From Magnolia sinica (Eukaryota > Streptophyta > Magnoliopsida > Magnoliales > Magnoliaceae), in assembly GCF_029962835.1 (NCBI RefSeq), contig NC_080588.1:48281001-48345000 (forward strand): a stretch of 64,000 bases of DNA. The letters run 5' to 3'. A program made the position numbers and the translations under genes. Shown piece by piece: positions 10,883 through 21,799 of this stretch. The notes under the pieces were generated by a model. That model did not search any database. It saw only the letters and a list, made by a program, of their open reading frames with translations, and was not told the DNA's origin. How positions within the stretch are numbered: the stretch's first letter is position 1; every line of letters begins with the position of its first letter.

Positions 10883-12060
10883 GGTCTCCTAAGCTTTCTC
10901 AACCACCGTTGGATGCACAAAGATCACAGGCCCCACTTCCTTTCAAGGTCCCTAACCTCAACTTCGAGACTTCATTTCAAGGTCTCCTAAGCTTTCTCGA
11001 CCACCGTTGGATGCACGAAGATCACAGGCCCCACTTCATATGACCCTTTCCTTAGCCACTTATGCTCCCTCGTGGACTGCTTTGCCCAAATGTCTTCTTC
11101 TCCACTGCCGAAATCCTTCGAGAAACCCATAGCCACCTCTGCTCCCTCGTGGACTACTTTGCCCAAATGTCTTCTTCTCCATCGTTGGCGACAGTTGACA
11201 GAGGTTTGCAAGAGAAATTGCAATCATCCACACCATCGCTATCGCACACCCACCGCCACACCTCCGTCATGGAAGCTTCATCCCTTACCTCAACTACTAG
11301 ACTTCCTTTCAAGGTCTCCTAAGCTCTCTCACAGTGTTTTCAGTAGCGTCGTAGCAAAGCGTGTAGCGTATGCTACGTAGCGTAGCGAAAACCCTACATA
11401 ACATATGCATGTAGCGTAATTCCTTGTAGCTTACATATGCATGTAGCGTAATTCCTTGGTAGCGTAAGCTACAAGGTATGTAGCGTACGCTACATGCAGC
11501 GTAGTGTAGTGTGTAGCATGGATAGCATAAGCTACTTGAAATCTCATTTTTTTCAAGTGTTTTTCTATGTTAGTTAAATACCTATTTTAAAATGGTAATG
11601 ACTTATACCTATAACACATGGCACTACATTAAACTAATCCGGACCATCCAAATTGTGGTCTATATCATGAATATGTGAGGTTTCAATAAATAAAAAAGAA
11701 GTCATACTTTGAGATGTCTAAAGGCAAAGAGAGAAGGATTTTATATGGAAATAAGTGGTCGATGATTTGGATTCGTAGTCAATAACTCATAGAAATTATG
11801 CATTTTGTAAATTTTATCATATGTTCTATTATTTTGATTAAAAATATTAAGGATTATATAGCTTATGCTACACACTATAGAGGGCCAAATGTCACGCTAT
11901 ACGCTACGCGCTATTTAAAACATTGCTCTCTCGTCTCTCGACCACCATTGGATGCATGAAGATCACAAGCCCCACTTCATTCGACCCTTTCCATAGCCGC
12001 CACTGCTTCCTCATGGGCTACTCTGCCCAAATGTCTTCTTCTCCACTCCTTAGAATCTTT
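10876..12060. repeat. Tandem-repeat area, at least three units, third split by a MITE
   Basis: A unit beginning TTTCAAGGTCTCCTAAGC and containing ACCACCGTTGGATGCAC occurs near 10876 and 10974. A third copy begins near 11308 and is cut by the hAT element at 11332, resuming at about 11934. A linked segment containing TTTGCCCAAATGTCTTCTTC occurs at about 11090, 11157 and (diverged) 12025. Several unlike-frame open frames result; none is recognisable as a gene. Confidence 0.75.
11332..11925. mobile_element. hAT-type MITE, 594 bp, rich in GTAGCGTA palindromes
   Basis: Ends are CAGTGTTTTCAGTAGCG and the inverse CGCTATTTAAAACATTG. Flanks are CTCTCTCA (11324-11331) and CTCTCTCG (11926-11933), an 8-bp TSD with one mismatch. 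The left 200 bp contain many copies of GTAGCGTA/TACGCTAC, a possible array of subterminal transposase-binding repeats. No coding capacity. It interrupts the third unit of the surrounding tandem repeat. Confidence 0.85.
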
Positions 12061-12181
12061 CTAGAAACCCTCCCAATGACCGCATCCCCAAAAGACTTCC
12101 CTACCTTTCCGTCATGAAGTTTCTTCTCCTTAGCTTGGAAGGGCCATTGCCTTTTCTCTCCTTCTTCCCTCGTTCTCCACC

Positions 12182-12188
<7 letters not shown>

Positions 12189-12233
<45 letters not shown>
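12189..12233. repeat. (TC)22 microsatellite followed by a T/A-rich tract
   Basis: About 22 TC units, then AT-rich TTTATT-type repeats to about 12280. Confidence 0.95.
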
Positions 12234-12237
<4 letters not shown>

Positions 12238-12355
12238 ATTTATTTATTTATTTTTTATTATTATTATTTTTATGATAAAATTATGAAGAGTTTCCTTCAT
12301 TGTTTCTTTGCAAATCGTAGACATATTACCTTTGAGATAGATTAATAACTTTCTT

Positions 12356-12745
12356 TTATCTTGTAAGTTCTATTCTATGGAAATATTGAAGATGACCCAA
12401 GTTTTTCTTCAAAACGTGATGTTGTAGATACTGCTTAAGATCCTCGATCCTTCTACTATCACTAGTTATTAACACAATATCATCCACATATAGAACTAAT
12501 AGAATCAACCTAGCAACACCTCTTCGTATGAAGACCGAATAATTTGCTTGACTCCATTGTAATCTGTAGGCCAATACAACTTTATTGAATTTATCAAACC
12601 ACACAAATAAAGACTGCTTAAACCCATGAGTTGTCTTTCTCAACTCATACATCTTATCTAACTCCCCCGTGCAACAAACTCAGGTGGCTGCTCCATATAA
12701 ACCTCCTTGAGATTTCCATATACCAACGTAGTTTTAACATTAAGC
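12356..12745 (-). pseudogene. Ty1/copia reverse transcriptase fragment
   Basis: The minus strand reads, in order, NVKTTLVYGNLKEVYMEQPP (12745 downwards), MYELRKTTHGFKQSLFVWFD, then LVLYVDDIVLITSDS, the catalytic YVDD box, and LGHLQYFHRIE. These are the consecutive boxes of copia reverse transcriptase. A frame break lies near 12660. The rest of the polyprotein is missing, so this is an orphan fragment. No LTR, polypurine tract or TSD could be tied to it. Confidence 0.85.
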
Positions 12746-13325
12746 TAAAACAAAGGCCATCCATGATTAACCACAACAATAATAATTATGCAAATGGAGT
12801 TAAGCTTAGCAATTGGAGAAAAGGTCTTTGTATAGACAATGTCAAGAGTTTGAGTATATCACTTGGCAACCAAGCGAGCTTTCAATCTTGACATAAATAC
12901 TGTCAGGCTGAAATTTAATGGTCTACATTTACTGGCATCCAACAACACACTTGCTACCTAGAAGACTAGTTAACTCACAAGTGTCATGAGGATGGAGAGC
13001 GGCCATCTCCACTCCCTAAAGACACCCCAAACGCCTGCCGACTCCAGATTCTCCATCAAGCAACCATCAAAATTCTTCAATCATAAGAACAAATCAAAAA
13101 TAGATAAAAGAAAAGTGCAAAAGCAAAAGCTTAGAACCATAGCTCAAAAACCCAAAAGCTCAACTTGATGTTCAGCTGGTTTGAATTGACTCGAAGTCTC
13201 GACCCACAACTCGATATTTAATCATTATAAATTGAAAATACTACAAATGTTGATAAATATTTAAAATATGTATATCTCTACAGGTAATATAAAATGTGAA
13301 TGAAAGCAAAAATGTAGCAAATGCC
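12746..13325. other. Intergenic, no gene seen
   Basis: Low-complexity, A-rich DNA continuing from the copia fragment. It includes TCGA-rich words near 13190-13215 but no paired termini. Confidence 0.4.
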
Positions 13326-13329
13326 TTGA

Positions 13330-13585
13330 TGGTTAAGGACATTGTTTTGCCTTGTTAAGATTAGGGTTCCAATCTCACTCCCAACACTTCTTTTAACAGA
13401 ATCTCACGTCTCACAAGGCAAGTGACTTTTCGAGTCGACCAAGTCAAGTTAACTCAGTTAATGGCGTTGCTTTGCATGGTTAAGATCGAGGGTTCAAATC
13501 TCACTCCCAACACTTTTTCTAATAAAATCTCGCCTCTCATAAGGTGAGTGACTTAGTTCGAGTTGACCAAGTCGAGTTCCACTCT
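13330..13585 (+). repeat. Two tandem units of about 126 bp with a tRNA-like B box, SINE-like
   Basis: Each unit has TGGTTAAG-like wording and a Pol III B-box-like segment (AGGGTTCCAATCTC in unit 1, AGGGTTCAAATCTC in unit 2), then CACTCCCAACACTT, ATCTCRC and CGAGT..ACCAAGTC. The B-box position suggests a tRNA-derived SINE present as a head-to-tail dimer. I see no A-rich tail or TSD. Confidence 0.45.
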
Positions 13586-14202
13586 GATGCAGGACAATTA
13601 ACTACTTGCTCTAAAAGCTCGAACTGACAGAGCATGATGAATCAATCACTTTATCTCATAGTCCAGGCCCCACATCCCATAGGCAAGGACCTCAACTGAA
13701 CCCCCCTTGTGGGCCCCACTTCACATGGGTTCTGCTTCACACGGGTGGGGCCCGCCTCATACGGGCCGCCCACTCCGAGTGTGCCCCTGTATCCCACAAG
13801 CAACCCCACTCGAGCCTAATGTGAAAATGCCCCTGTACGAAATAGTCTTGCGACTCTTTTTTCTTTTTTTTTTTTTCCATATAAAGTTTCATAAATGTAT
13901 GACCCATGATAGCTAAAATGCCATTACGACGTGTTATAATGAATTCATTAAAGGATGGGGCAATCTAATTGTGGAGAGAACCTCTATTTTGGTCATCAAC
14001 GACTCTTGTAACCACATAAAGGGAAAAAGACCTCTTTCAGTTATCAACAACTCTTAAACACATAAACATGGCACATGTGCAAGTGATCGGTATCATTGAT
14101 CAAGTGCGCCCCATTGTGATAGGCCATAGTGCAAAAGAAATATACACCAATTGAATGACCCCAACCATTTAACTGAAGGACTTTTCTAGACTGCAAATGG
14201 GG
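13586..14202. other. Intergenic, GC-rich patch then AT-rich DNA, no gene seen
   Basis: 13680-13800 holds several short repeats around GTGGGGCCC and ACACGGG. The rest is featureless apart from a T run at 13857-13876. Confidence 0.4.
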
Positions 14203-14581
14203 TTAGAATGCGGGGCTCCACATGACAGATCCCATCCAATGCCTAGTTCCCAACATCAGATGCCATACGTGTTAGAGATATGGGCCATTCATTAGGTAGC
14301 TTACACTCTGGACATGCCTGGACCAAAAATAATTGTTGCTCTGCTAATCATACAGGTCAAACTAGTTTGAGAAAGATGAGCATGTAGAAAAGAATTCCAA
14401 CTGTCTAAATTCAATGTACATCAATCATCAGTGGCTCACTAGATTAATCTACCCTCATTTTTGGTATATGGCAAGTTCACAATGAGCACCACCTAACGAA
14501 TGGCCCGATCTCTGACACATGCCATCCCATGTGGGAATAAGGCATCGGAAGGATAGCTGTCATGTAGGCCCTGCATTCTAA
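14203..14581. mobile_element. Foldback MITE, about 380 bp
   Basis: The left arm (14203-14290) is matched in reverse order by the right arm (about 14497-14581). TTAGAATGCGGGGCTCCACA pairs with the right-end TGTAGGCCCTGCATTCTAA, and inner blocks around GGGCCATTCATTAGGTAG pair with CACCTAACGAATGGCCC. The loop is about 200 bp. No coding capacity. I could not define a TSD, so the superfamily is open. Confidence 0.65.
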
Positions 14582-15225
14582 TATTCTATCAAAACCCCTG
14601 CAAATGGATGGTCAAAAGAAGAAATTACCAACTGCCTATATATGATGAATAAAAAGGCCTTTAGTTAAATGGAGCATCTCCTGATTAATGTGACTTCGGA
14701 TTACCTCCTATCCACAATGGTAGCCCATTGAATGAATGGTCCAGATCTTGTGCATGATTCACATTTTTATGGGATTAGTAACACTCAGAACCAAAACGGG
14801 AAAAAGTTCTTAAATGAAAGTATCCCTTAAAAGAAATAAAATCTAATCACAAGTTGACATAGGAGGATCTATAGTGGTGACTCATGGCTGTTATAAAGCC
14901 ACGACAACATTACGAAAACCTTATATCCACAATTCAAACTTTTTTTTTTTTTTTTTGAAAAAAACAATTCAAACCTCAAAAGGTGATCGATTAGAAAATA
15001 TTTTTATGAGGTACCACATGGATTAATTATCTACATCTATGTCACCATGGAACATGATAACTAGTCAAACAATTTCAAATATTGGTGTCCACTTGAATTA
15101 ATTATCTGCTTCCATGAGAGCGTAGAAGCTTTTGTTTTAAAATGCAAGTATAGTGGGTAGGAAGTGGGAGGCGATACCCTTTTGCATATACTGTTTCAAA
15201 ATGAGCAACTAATACTGTTAGATGT
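14582..15225. other. Intergenic, no gene seen
   Basis: AT-rich DNA with a T run at 14940-14956. No open frame resembling a known family. Confidence 0.45.
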
Positions 15226-15255
15226 GTGTTGTGTGTGTGTGTGTGTGTGTGTGTG
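15226..15255. repeat. (TG)n microsatellite
   Basis: About 15 units on the plus strand. Confidence 0.9.
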
Positions 15256-15355
15256 TTCATCAATGCTCCCTTGGGACACGATACCCTTTTATATCTCTCT
15301 TTTAATAAAATAGGCTGGGAAGTCATTTTATTCCCTAACACAACATCCTTCCTAC

Positions 15356-15431
15356 ATGGTATCAAAACTTGGGCCTCTCTCTCTCTCATCATTTCCCCAA
15401 ATCTCTACTCCCTCCTACATGGTATCAGAAC
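15356..15431 (+). mobile_element. Copia-like LTR end and primer-binding-site remnants, two copies
   Basis: CTACATGGTATCA occurs twice, at about 15353 and 15416, followed by AAAAC and GAAC. TGGTATCA(G/A)A(G/A)C is the complement of the initiator tRNA-Met 3' end, the usual copia primer site, and TACA just before it is a typical LTR end. No coding domain follows, so this would be a short residue, locally duplicated. Confidence 0.35.
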
Positions 15432-15989
15432 TTTGGGTTTCCCTAACCCCAGTTCCCTCCCTCACTCCCTCACATCCAAATAATTGAGATGATTCAAGAG
15501 CTCCATTCTCTACAAACGAAAAAATAAGTGCAACAACAAGACAATTCCTAACGGAATTTGACAGCAAGTAACAGAAAATTTCTTGTCGTTGACATTTCCA
15601 ACAGTGGGATCATCAAATGATTCAATTCTACAGGCAATAAAACAACAACACGCAAGCTTAGAGCCAGGAAGAAAATCAAGCATCTCACAGACGATATGAA
15701 GCAAAATAATCTAAACAAAGCAAGTCTTCTTTAGCCCATTTCAGCTCACATTGTGCATGGCTTAAGATCTCTTCCGTGTAAGGAATACATCCAATACGCA
15801 TCGGATTTCCTGCCCTAATGATAAGAAGTGGATATGCACATGCATTGCCAATTTTCAGGGAAATTTTCATGGCATCACTGCCGATGCATTGTTTCCATTT
15901 TCTGATGAAATTCATCACATCCTACATGCAGCAAACAAATCAGGAGACATCCGATGCGTTCCCCGAAACTTAGATTTTAAGCCATGATA

Positions 15990-17636
15990 TTAAGAGGTGT
16001 GGGGGTTGCTGTTACTGTGAGACCACTTCCTGATAGTGCAAGCCATGAAATTCCTTCCTGCCAAAAGACCCATCTTTGCTTTGGACAATGCAGATCGACC
16101 GCTACTGCTCGAAGGAAGACCGACGGCTATGGGCTGCGGGATCAGCACGGGCAATTGCTCACCACCAATTTCTGGCACGCCACCATCACTAGCACTCCCA
16201 TCCTGTTGCTCGATCGCCCCAGTATCCAAGTTAACAGCAAGTGATCCCCTATTCGCCCTCAACAAATCTGCACCCTCACACGTCACTCCCCGGCACTTCT
16301 TGACCTTCACCTTCACCAGATTAGGGCACCCACCTGCGAGCGCTTCCATCCCATGGTCTGACACGGGGCACCCCTTGATACAAAGCTTCCGCAACGCAAT
16401 GCATTTGGCGGCAATGCACGAGATCTCCGCATCCCCAATCGTCTCGCTACCGCAGAGTGCCAGCCGCTCCAAATTCCTGCAGTTGCTAGCAAGCAGTCCC
16501 AAGCTCAAGGACGTCGGGTTCACACCAATCAGGACCAGTTCTTGGAGGTTCAAGCATCTCTTTGCAATTGCAATCAGCCCTTCATCCCCAATCCTGTTCG
16601 TCTTCCATCCATCTATATGAAGCTTCCGTAAGAGCTTGCAGCGGTCAGCGACAGAAACAAGGCCGGCATCCGTACACTCTGGGGTCTTCACAAGGTGCAG
16701 GATCTCGAGATCTGAGCAGTTTGAGATCGCAGAGAGGCCGCGGTCACTGACCTGGAGCCGTTCAAGATGGATCTCCATCAATACAGAGGCTCCCTGTTCC
16801 GTAACGGCTTCCAGGAGCCGATCCCAGTCGCCTGAGCATCGGAAAAGCTTCAAGGTCTTCAAATTCTTCGCGCCCATGATAAGCGGCCCGAAGCACTGAC
16901 CGTTGTAGAGCTCCTTCAAGCAGATAGACTTAAGAGACGACGCGGCCGCGCCAGGGACCACCATCTCAGCAGCGGCCCCATCAGTGAGGCCACGGAGGCG
17001 CTTGATCGAGAGCTCCTCGAGAGCGGATGCGTGATCAAGGACGGCGTTGATGCCTTTGGCACCAAAGGCACATGATCCGACGGACAGCTTCTTCAGATCG
17101 GGGCAATTGATAGAGAGAGAGGCCATGCCGGCGTGGGTGATCTCACGGCAAGATCGAAGCTTGAGGCGGGCCAGGCCACGGCAGCGGAGGGAGATGAGGG
17201 CGAGGTCATCGTCACCGATGCTGACAGAGCGACGGTCGCATTTCAGGGCGAGCTTCGAAACGGAGTCGAACCGGGCGAAGAGAGGCTCCACGGAGAAGGC
17301 GAGCTCGGACCGGGCGTCGAGCGAGAGCCGGTGCCTGGACTGGCCCTCCACCACTAGCCATCGGTGGCACACAAGCGAGCAGCGCTTGCGGTCGGCAGAT
17401 CCTAGCGAGTGGAACACGTGTGCCAGGCACTCGTCGGGGAGATCGGATGTGAAATCCCAGTAATCGACGGCGGCCGCAGCTTCTTCATCGCTGGAGATGG
17501 AATAACGGTCATCTTCTGCACCGGATGAGGGGATCTGGGCCGTCGGTTTCGTATTCTTCATACGATGTATAGGATTGGAGTTGTTGCGGCGGATCTGGGC
17601 CGATGGGATCCCGGCGATTGAAGCGGTCTGGCCCAT
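15990..17636 (-). CDS. SKIP2-like: F-box/LRR protein, SKIP2 / VIER F-BOX family
   Basis: Substrate-recognition subunit of an SCF (SKP1-CUL1-F-box) ubiquitin ligase. The 548-residue protein is encoded by one uninterrupted exon, close to the size I know for Arabidopsis SKIP2 and its VFB relatives. The F-box is at residues about 61-100 (DFTSDLPDECLAHVFHSLGS...). It is followed by about a dozen degenerate cysteine-containing LRRs (about 130-480), seen as repeated L-x-x-L-x-L...C-x-x-(I/V)-(S/T)-D-x-G units; these would bind the substrate. The C-terminus (LLAGRNFMACTIRKWS) also matches the family. The start is chosen because its MGQT beginning fits the family and the ATG has G at +4. MGQTAS fits an N-myristoylation signal (Gly2, Ser6), so membrane attachment is possible. 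The gene is more GC-rich than its surroundings and no frame damage is seen. The VFB clade has been linked to auxin-related growth and lateral roots; the exact paralogue is uncertain. Confidence 0.95.
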   Translation of the reverse strand: MGQTASIAGIPSAQIRRNNSNPIHRMKNTKPTAQIPSSGAEDDRYSISSDEEAAAAVDYWDFTSDLPDECLAHVFHSLGSADRKRCSLVCHRWLVVEGQSRHRLSLDARSELAFSVEPLFARFDSVSKLALKCDRRSVSIGDDDLALISLRCRGLARLKLRSCREITHAGMASLSINCPDLKKLSVGSCAFGAKGINAVLDHASALEELSIKRLRGLTDGAAAEMVVPGAAASSLKSICLKELYNGQCFGPLIMGAKNLKTLKLFRCSGDWDRLLEAVTEQGASVLMEIHLERLQVSDRGLSAISNCSDLEILHLVKTPECTDAGLVSVADRCKLLRKLHIDGWKTNRIGDEGLIAIAKRCLNLQELVLIGVNPTSLSLGLLASNCRNLERLALCGSETIGDAEISCIAAKCIALRKLCIKGCPVSDHGMEALAGGCPNLVKVKVKKCRGVTCEGADLLRANRGSLAVNLDTGAIEQQDGSASDGGVPEIGGEQLPVLIPQPIAVGLPSSSSGRSALSKAKMGLLAGRNFMACTIRKWSHSNSNPHTS

Positions 17637-17695
17637 GCAGCAGGAAGGCGGTTACCGTGCGCACTGGGCGGGCCTTATCCTGCGCACTCGTGGAT

Positions 17696-17720
17696 CTGCT
17701 GCTGCTGCTGCTGCTGCTGC
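17696..17720 (-). repeat. (CAG)8 trinucleotide repeat in the putative 5' UTR of the F-box gene
   Basis: Eight CTG units on the plus strand (CAG on the coding strand), about 60 bp upstream of the ATG. It is not in the coding frame of the F-box protein. Length variation could alter the leader. Confidence 0.9.
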
Positions 17721-17857
17721 ATCTGCGGCCGGTTTTTCGGTCTGAGAATTCGAGAGAGGCGGACTTGAAATGGAAATTCAATTTAGCTTTCTTTATTTTT
17801 TTCACTTTGATGGATGATAATATTGCTTTCGGCTATCTGGTTGGATTGGGCTTCCGC

Positions 17858-17864
17858 ATATATA
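17858..17864 (-). promoter_or_regulatory. Candidate TATA box of the F-box gene
   Basis: TATATAT on the minus strand, about 220 bp upstream of the ATG. Transcription would start near 17825-17835 and leave a leader of about 190-200 nt that includes the CAG repeat. Motif and spacing only. Confidence 0.4.
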
Positions 17865-17899
17865 CGACGATTTAAAATGTGTGTCGATTCGCGCAACTA

Positions 17900-19565
17900 T
17901 AATCTGAATGATGAATCGCATGACATGTGCCAAATTTACACACGTGTTACATATCAATTCCAGTAATTAGGTGGGCCCGATATGGACATTGCTTGCCACG
18001 TGAATCAATCCATTCTCTTCATCAGGTTGGGACAATCTTTGATTAAAGTCACTAACAGCTTGGCATCGAAGCATCAGTGCGGCCCACCTAATGAATGGAC
18101 TGACATACGGCAAGACATGTTCACATCAAGTCCGATCTGGCACGTGTACTCGGACTGGTGAATGTGTAGGTGATTCGCTTGTTCAGACGCTACTTGCGCG
18201 AATCGCTTTGCCATTTTGAAGTTACGAAAAAAGGGAGTCTGTCAACGGCGTGTGCGCGTATCCACCACTCAGACCGTTCAGAATGACTTCCACGCGGCGC
18301 GTGTGTGCGAGGGTGGATGTAAAATGAACGAAAAAAAGGTTGATACTCTGGCAGCGTATGATGACTGATACTCATGCACTAGGAAACGGTACAGGTGGCC
18401 TGAAAACGATCAAGTTAAACCGTCAACGGACACGAAGTTATCTTCGTTTCCTCAGTGAAACTAACCGATTGATGGACATTCATCCGATGCTTGAGATGAA
18501 AAGTAGCTCACCCTCTTAATACAACAATCATCTGTCGAATAATCGGACGATAGGACCAATTAACTGGCCTTATTTTTGAATTAAGACTTACAAATAATAT
18601 TTTCCACAAATTGGACGGTTTGATTTGAGTTGATATATGCAATATGGACCACTCCTGATTGCACGCGTTTCAACCATCCTGCTCTGACAGAGTATTAAAT
18701 TGGCTTGTAAAATCCGACAAATATAAAAATGTCCGAAGGCCAGAAACTGTCCAACAGTCGTAAAGTGCGAGTCTAGGCGCGTTTGTGGTCTTTGCCTCTT
18801 TGGACTTGCGAAGAGATTTTCAGCAACACGCTTGAACTGCAACACGTATCAGGGTCGTAGACCCAATCTACGGGTGGCAGCCGAGCCGAGTCCTTGCCGG
18901 CCTGCGTTACCCAGCCCCATTCGGATTGGTGGGTCGAATATAGACTTTTGGCCGTCTTTCGTCTTTGTCGACCATGCCATGCTGCCGTTATCTCTCAGCG
19001 ATGAATGGAGATATTACACAGGTGTGGTACGTTGTTACGTGTGCAGCGCAGAGCCTCTTCCATGGAACCGTTATCATCTACTGCACACTCATGCTCCGTG
19101 TGGCCCACCACGTTGGATATGTAAATCGACTCCATCCACCAGGAGAGAAATTTTATTTTAACCGTACATACAAAAACTCAACCTGGTAAAAAGATCCAGT
19201 GGACCACACCAAAAAGAACACTGTGAAATTGATTCTAGAATCTCTATGTTCAGATGGTGTGGCCCACCTGAGTTTCAAATTAGTAAGTTAGCCCTTGTCG
19301 ATGGGCTGGAGAAAAGATTCACACCCTGACGACCCCACACAAAATCCTACATTTTATCCTGTTGTTCCCGTTGGTGTGGCCAATCTGATCCGTAGATTTG
19401 ACTCGTTTTTTTCCCCGGGCCTAGATTATACAACCCGATGGACAGAATGTTCATATACAGGTAGTGGGCCCCACGGAACTTGGGTGACAGGTGTCGTAGA
19501 GGATTTAGGTAGTCTTGGTTCTTGTCACGCACATCACGCCCAGCTCGTCCTTTGGGAGCGGATCA
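17900..19565. other. Upstream intergenic region of the F-box gene
   Basis: No gene seen. Short runs such as GGTGGGCCC, GCCCACCTAATGAATGG and GTGGACCACACC (17970-18110, 19095-19275) are typical of the ends of plant foldback MITEs. I could not pair them into complete elements. Confidence 0.4.
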
Positions 19566-20073
19566 GGTGCGGCCCGGCCTCACCCATTATGATGCAGCCC
19601 TGACTGTGGAGCCTACATTGATGAATTTATTATATATCCACACCGTCCATCCGTTTTTTCATATCATTTTAGGGAAAAAGCCCAAAAATAAATCAGATCC
19701 AAATCTCATGTGGACCACACCATAAGTAACAGTGGATATTTACCATTAAAAATTAAAAACATTTTATAGGTCACAAAAGTTTTGGATCAAGCTGATATTT
19801 GTTGGTTTCCCATTTATACCTATCTGTGTGATCTTATCAACGGTTGGATGGCATATAAATATTACGTTGGCCTTTAAAACTTTTTAATGGTAGGCGTTCA
19901 ATTAAAAAAATGTTTCCTATGATGTGGTCCACCTGAGATTTGGATCTGATTTATTTTAGGATCATGACTTAAAATTATCTGTAAAACGGATGGACGGCGT
20001 GGATATATATTACATTCATCAAAATGGGCCCCACAGTCATGTCCGCACCATGCTGGGTGAGGCGGGGACGCAT
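19566..20073. mobile_element. Long foldback MITE, about 0.5 kb
   Basis: A near-complete inverted repeat. The left arm (19566-19760) contains GACTGTGGAGCCTACATTGATGAA and the right arm (about 19870-20073) contains its inverse, TTCATCAAAATGGGCCCCACAGTC. Pairing continues through GTCCATCCGTTTT / AAAACGGATGGAC and outward through GGCCTCACCC / GGGTGAGGC. The transcript would form a long hairpin, a potential small-RNA source. TSD not resolved. The repeated GTGGTCCAC wording occurs elsewhere in the window. Confidence 0.75.
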
Positions 20074-20464
20074 ATAGTTCTGTTTAGCGGGACTTTTAAA
20101 GGGAACCGTTCAGGCACGTCGACGCAGCGAATGAATCTGGATCACCCATTCGGTGGATGCCACCAAGATATCAATACCACACCGACCGGGGATTCCAGCT
20201 ATTTGTCTAACGGACTTTTCTCATTTTGAATATGGACCGTTGACTTCTGATGTTTTCACCGTCAGATTGAAGGCTACAGATTTGGACAACTAAGACAGCC
20301 TGCGGCACGTTTTCTCTACGGTGGGCCATTCACTGTAGGACCCACCATCTGGACAAATCGGCAAAGAAACAAGCATCTTTGTGATTGGTTGAAATGGGCC
20401 TACCGCCGTAGACTTGTGAGGTAGATAGTTTCAAACCTAATTTAGGTACAAAGGGAGGGCCCAG

Positions 20465-20640
20465 TCTCTCCCTAACCTGAGCCAACAACGTATGGGTTGG
20501 AAAGGCTAATAAGGCTAACTTACCTACTTCTGTGGACTTTAGACACTGATGTTACATTCTCCCAATCTCTCCCGAACTCGAGCCAACAAGGTATGGGTTG
20601 AAAAGGCTCGGATTAACCTGCCTACCTCTGGGGCTATAGA
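20465..20640. repeat. Two-copy repeat, about 102 bp apart
   Basis: CTCTCCC(T/G)AAC(C/T)(T/C)GAGCCAACAA, followed by GTATGGGTTG, occurs at 20465 and 20567. No coding capacity. Confidence 0.65.
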
Positions 20641-21799
20641 ACCAAGCTCGAAAGGTATCACAGAAAATGAGTAAGATCCCCACCTCCTAAAGAGCCATGT
20701 AACCCAAACAATTCAATTGTTAGCTACAACTAATTTAAAGTCTTATCTCATTTGGATGGCAATAGGGATATTGATAACCTCCTCACTGATGGCCTTACAA
20801 ACGTTGTTGTCAGTGTGTCACTAATGAAGGTGTCTCTTGGTATTATAAGACTTCCCTACCCCTTTTAAAACTCATGTATAAACTATCATTTATATGGAAT
20901 TGAAAAGACCATTCAGTGTGCATTGGAGATGGGATCTAAATAACTAAAATAAAATTTGTACATGCGTGGGATGACATTGTTGTAATTTGATTGCCGAAGT
21001 CTTCCACACCATACAACTCAAGAGAAGCACCGGGATGAGGATTAGCTTCAGTCATTGTAGACTTGGGAACTAAAATATATTTATATAGTTTAGGGGGTTG
21101 AGGAGTTTAAAATCCATCAAAACTCCTTTTTAGGCTCCACATGAATTTAGCATTCCTACTCCAATTAAGAACATTGTATATGTGACACAATTGTAACGCA
21201 CCACTCATTGCATGATTTTAGATGAATCACAACTTTGTGGGGTCCACTAGTATGCCCAATCACATTATTCAACCTTTAGGAAAATCTAGGTCGTTGATCA
21301 ATAAGGCCCGCCTTATGGAATTACTATATTCTTCCACATATGCCACATTGATCAATGTCAACGATCAATTTAAAAACATTTTGAAAACACATTTTAATTT
21401 CGAAGAAAACATCCGAATGGTTAACCAATGCGATTATTGGATAATACGAGCAACGCTTCTCCAATCTAGGCTATCAAGACTGCTAGCATCGAATCGTGGT
21501 AGCCTTCACAACATTTAATTATATGAAGTGACACTGAACACAATCACAAATACTACAAGTTTTAACAATATAGACTAGGAACTAGAAAGTGTGGTATAAG
21601 GATTGCACACTTAGTGCGTTCATATGTGCCCATCCTTAAGAGGTCCTGGAGTTTTCATATATTTCCAATGAAATATGACTTTAATTCCGTTTACTCAAAA
21701 ATCAATTGTGCTTGCATGGAGAGAAGCAGAAATTTTTTAATATCAAAATGATCGAAACATTACAAATGAGATCTCTTTGATGTCTATGAAAATAAATCA
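20641..21799. other. No gene recognised; may include the 3' part of a copia element
   Basis: AT-rich DNA with one open frame (21222-21518, plus) of unknown type. The LTR belonging to the copia RNase H at 21800-22390 (minus) would fall in this interval, but I could not place its edges. Confidence 0.35.

Noticed and set aside
16036..17463. Plus-strand open frames across the F-box gene (for example 16036-16620, 17047-17463)
   Set aside because: Antisense shadows of a GC-rich, intact coding sequence, with no family resemblance.
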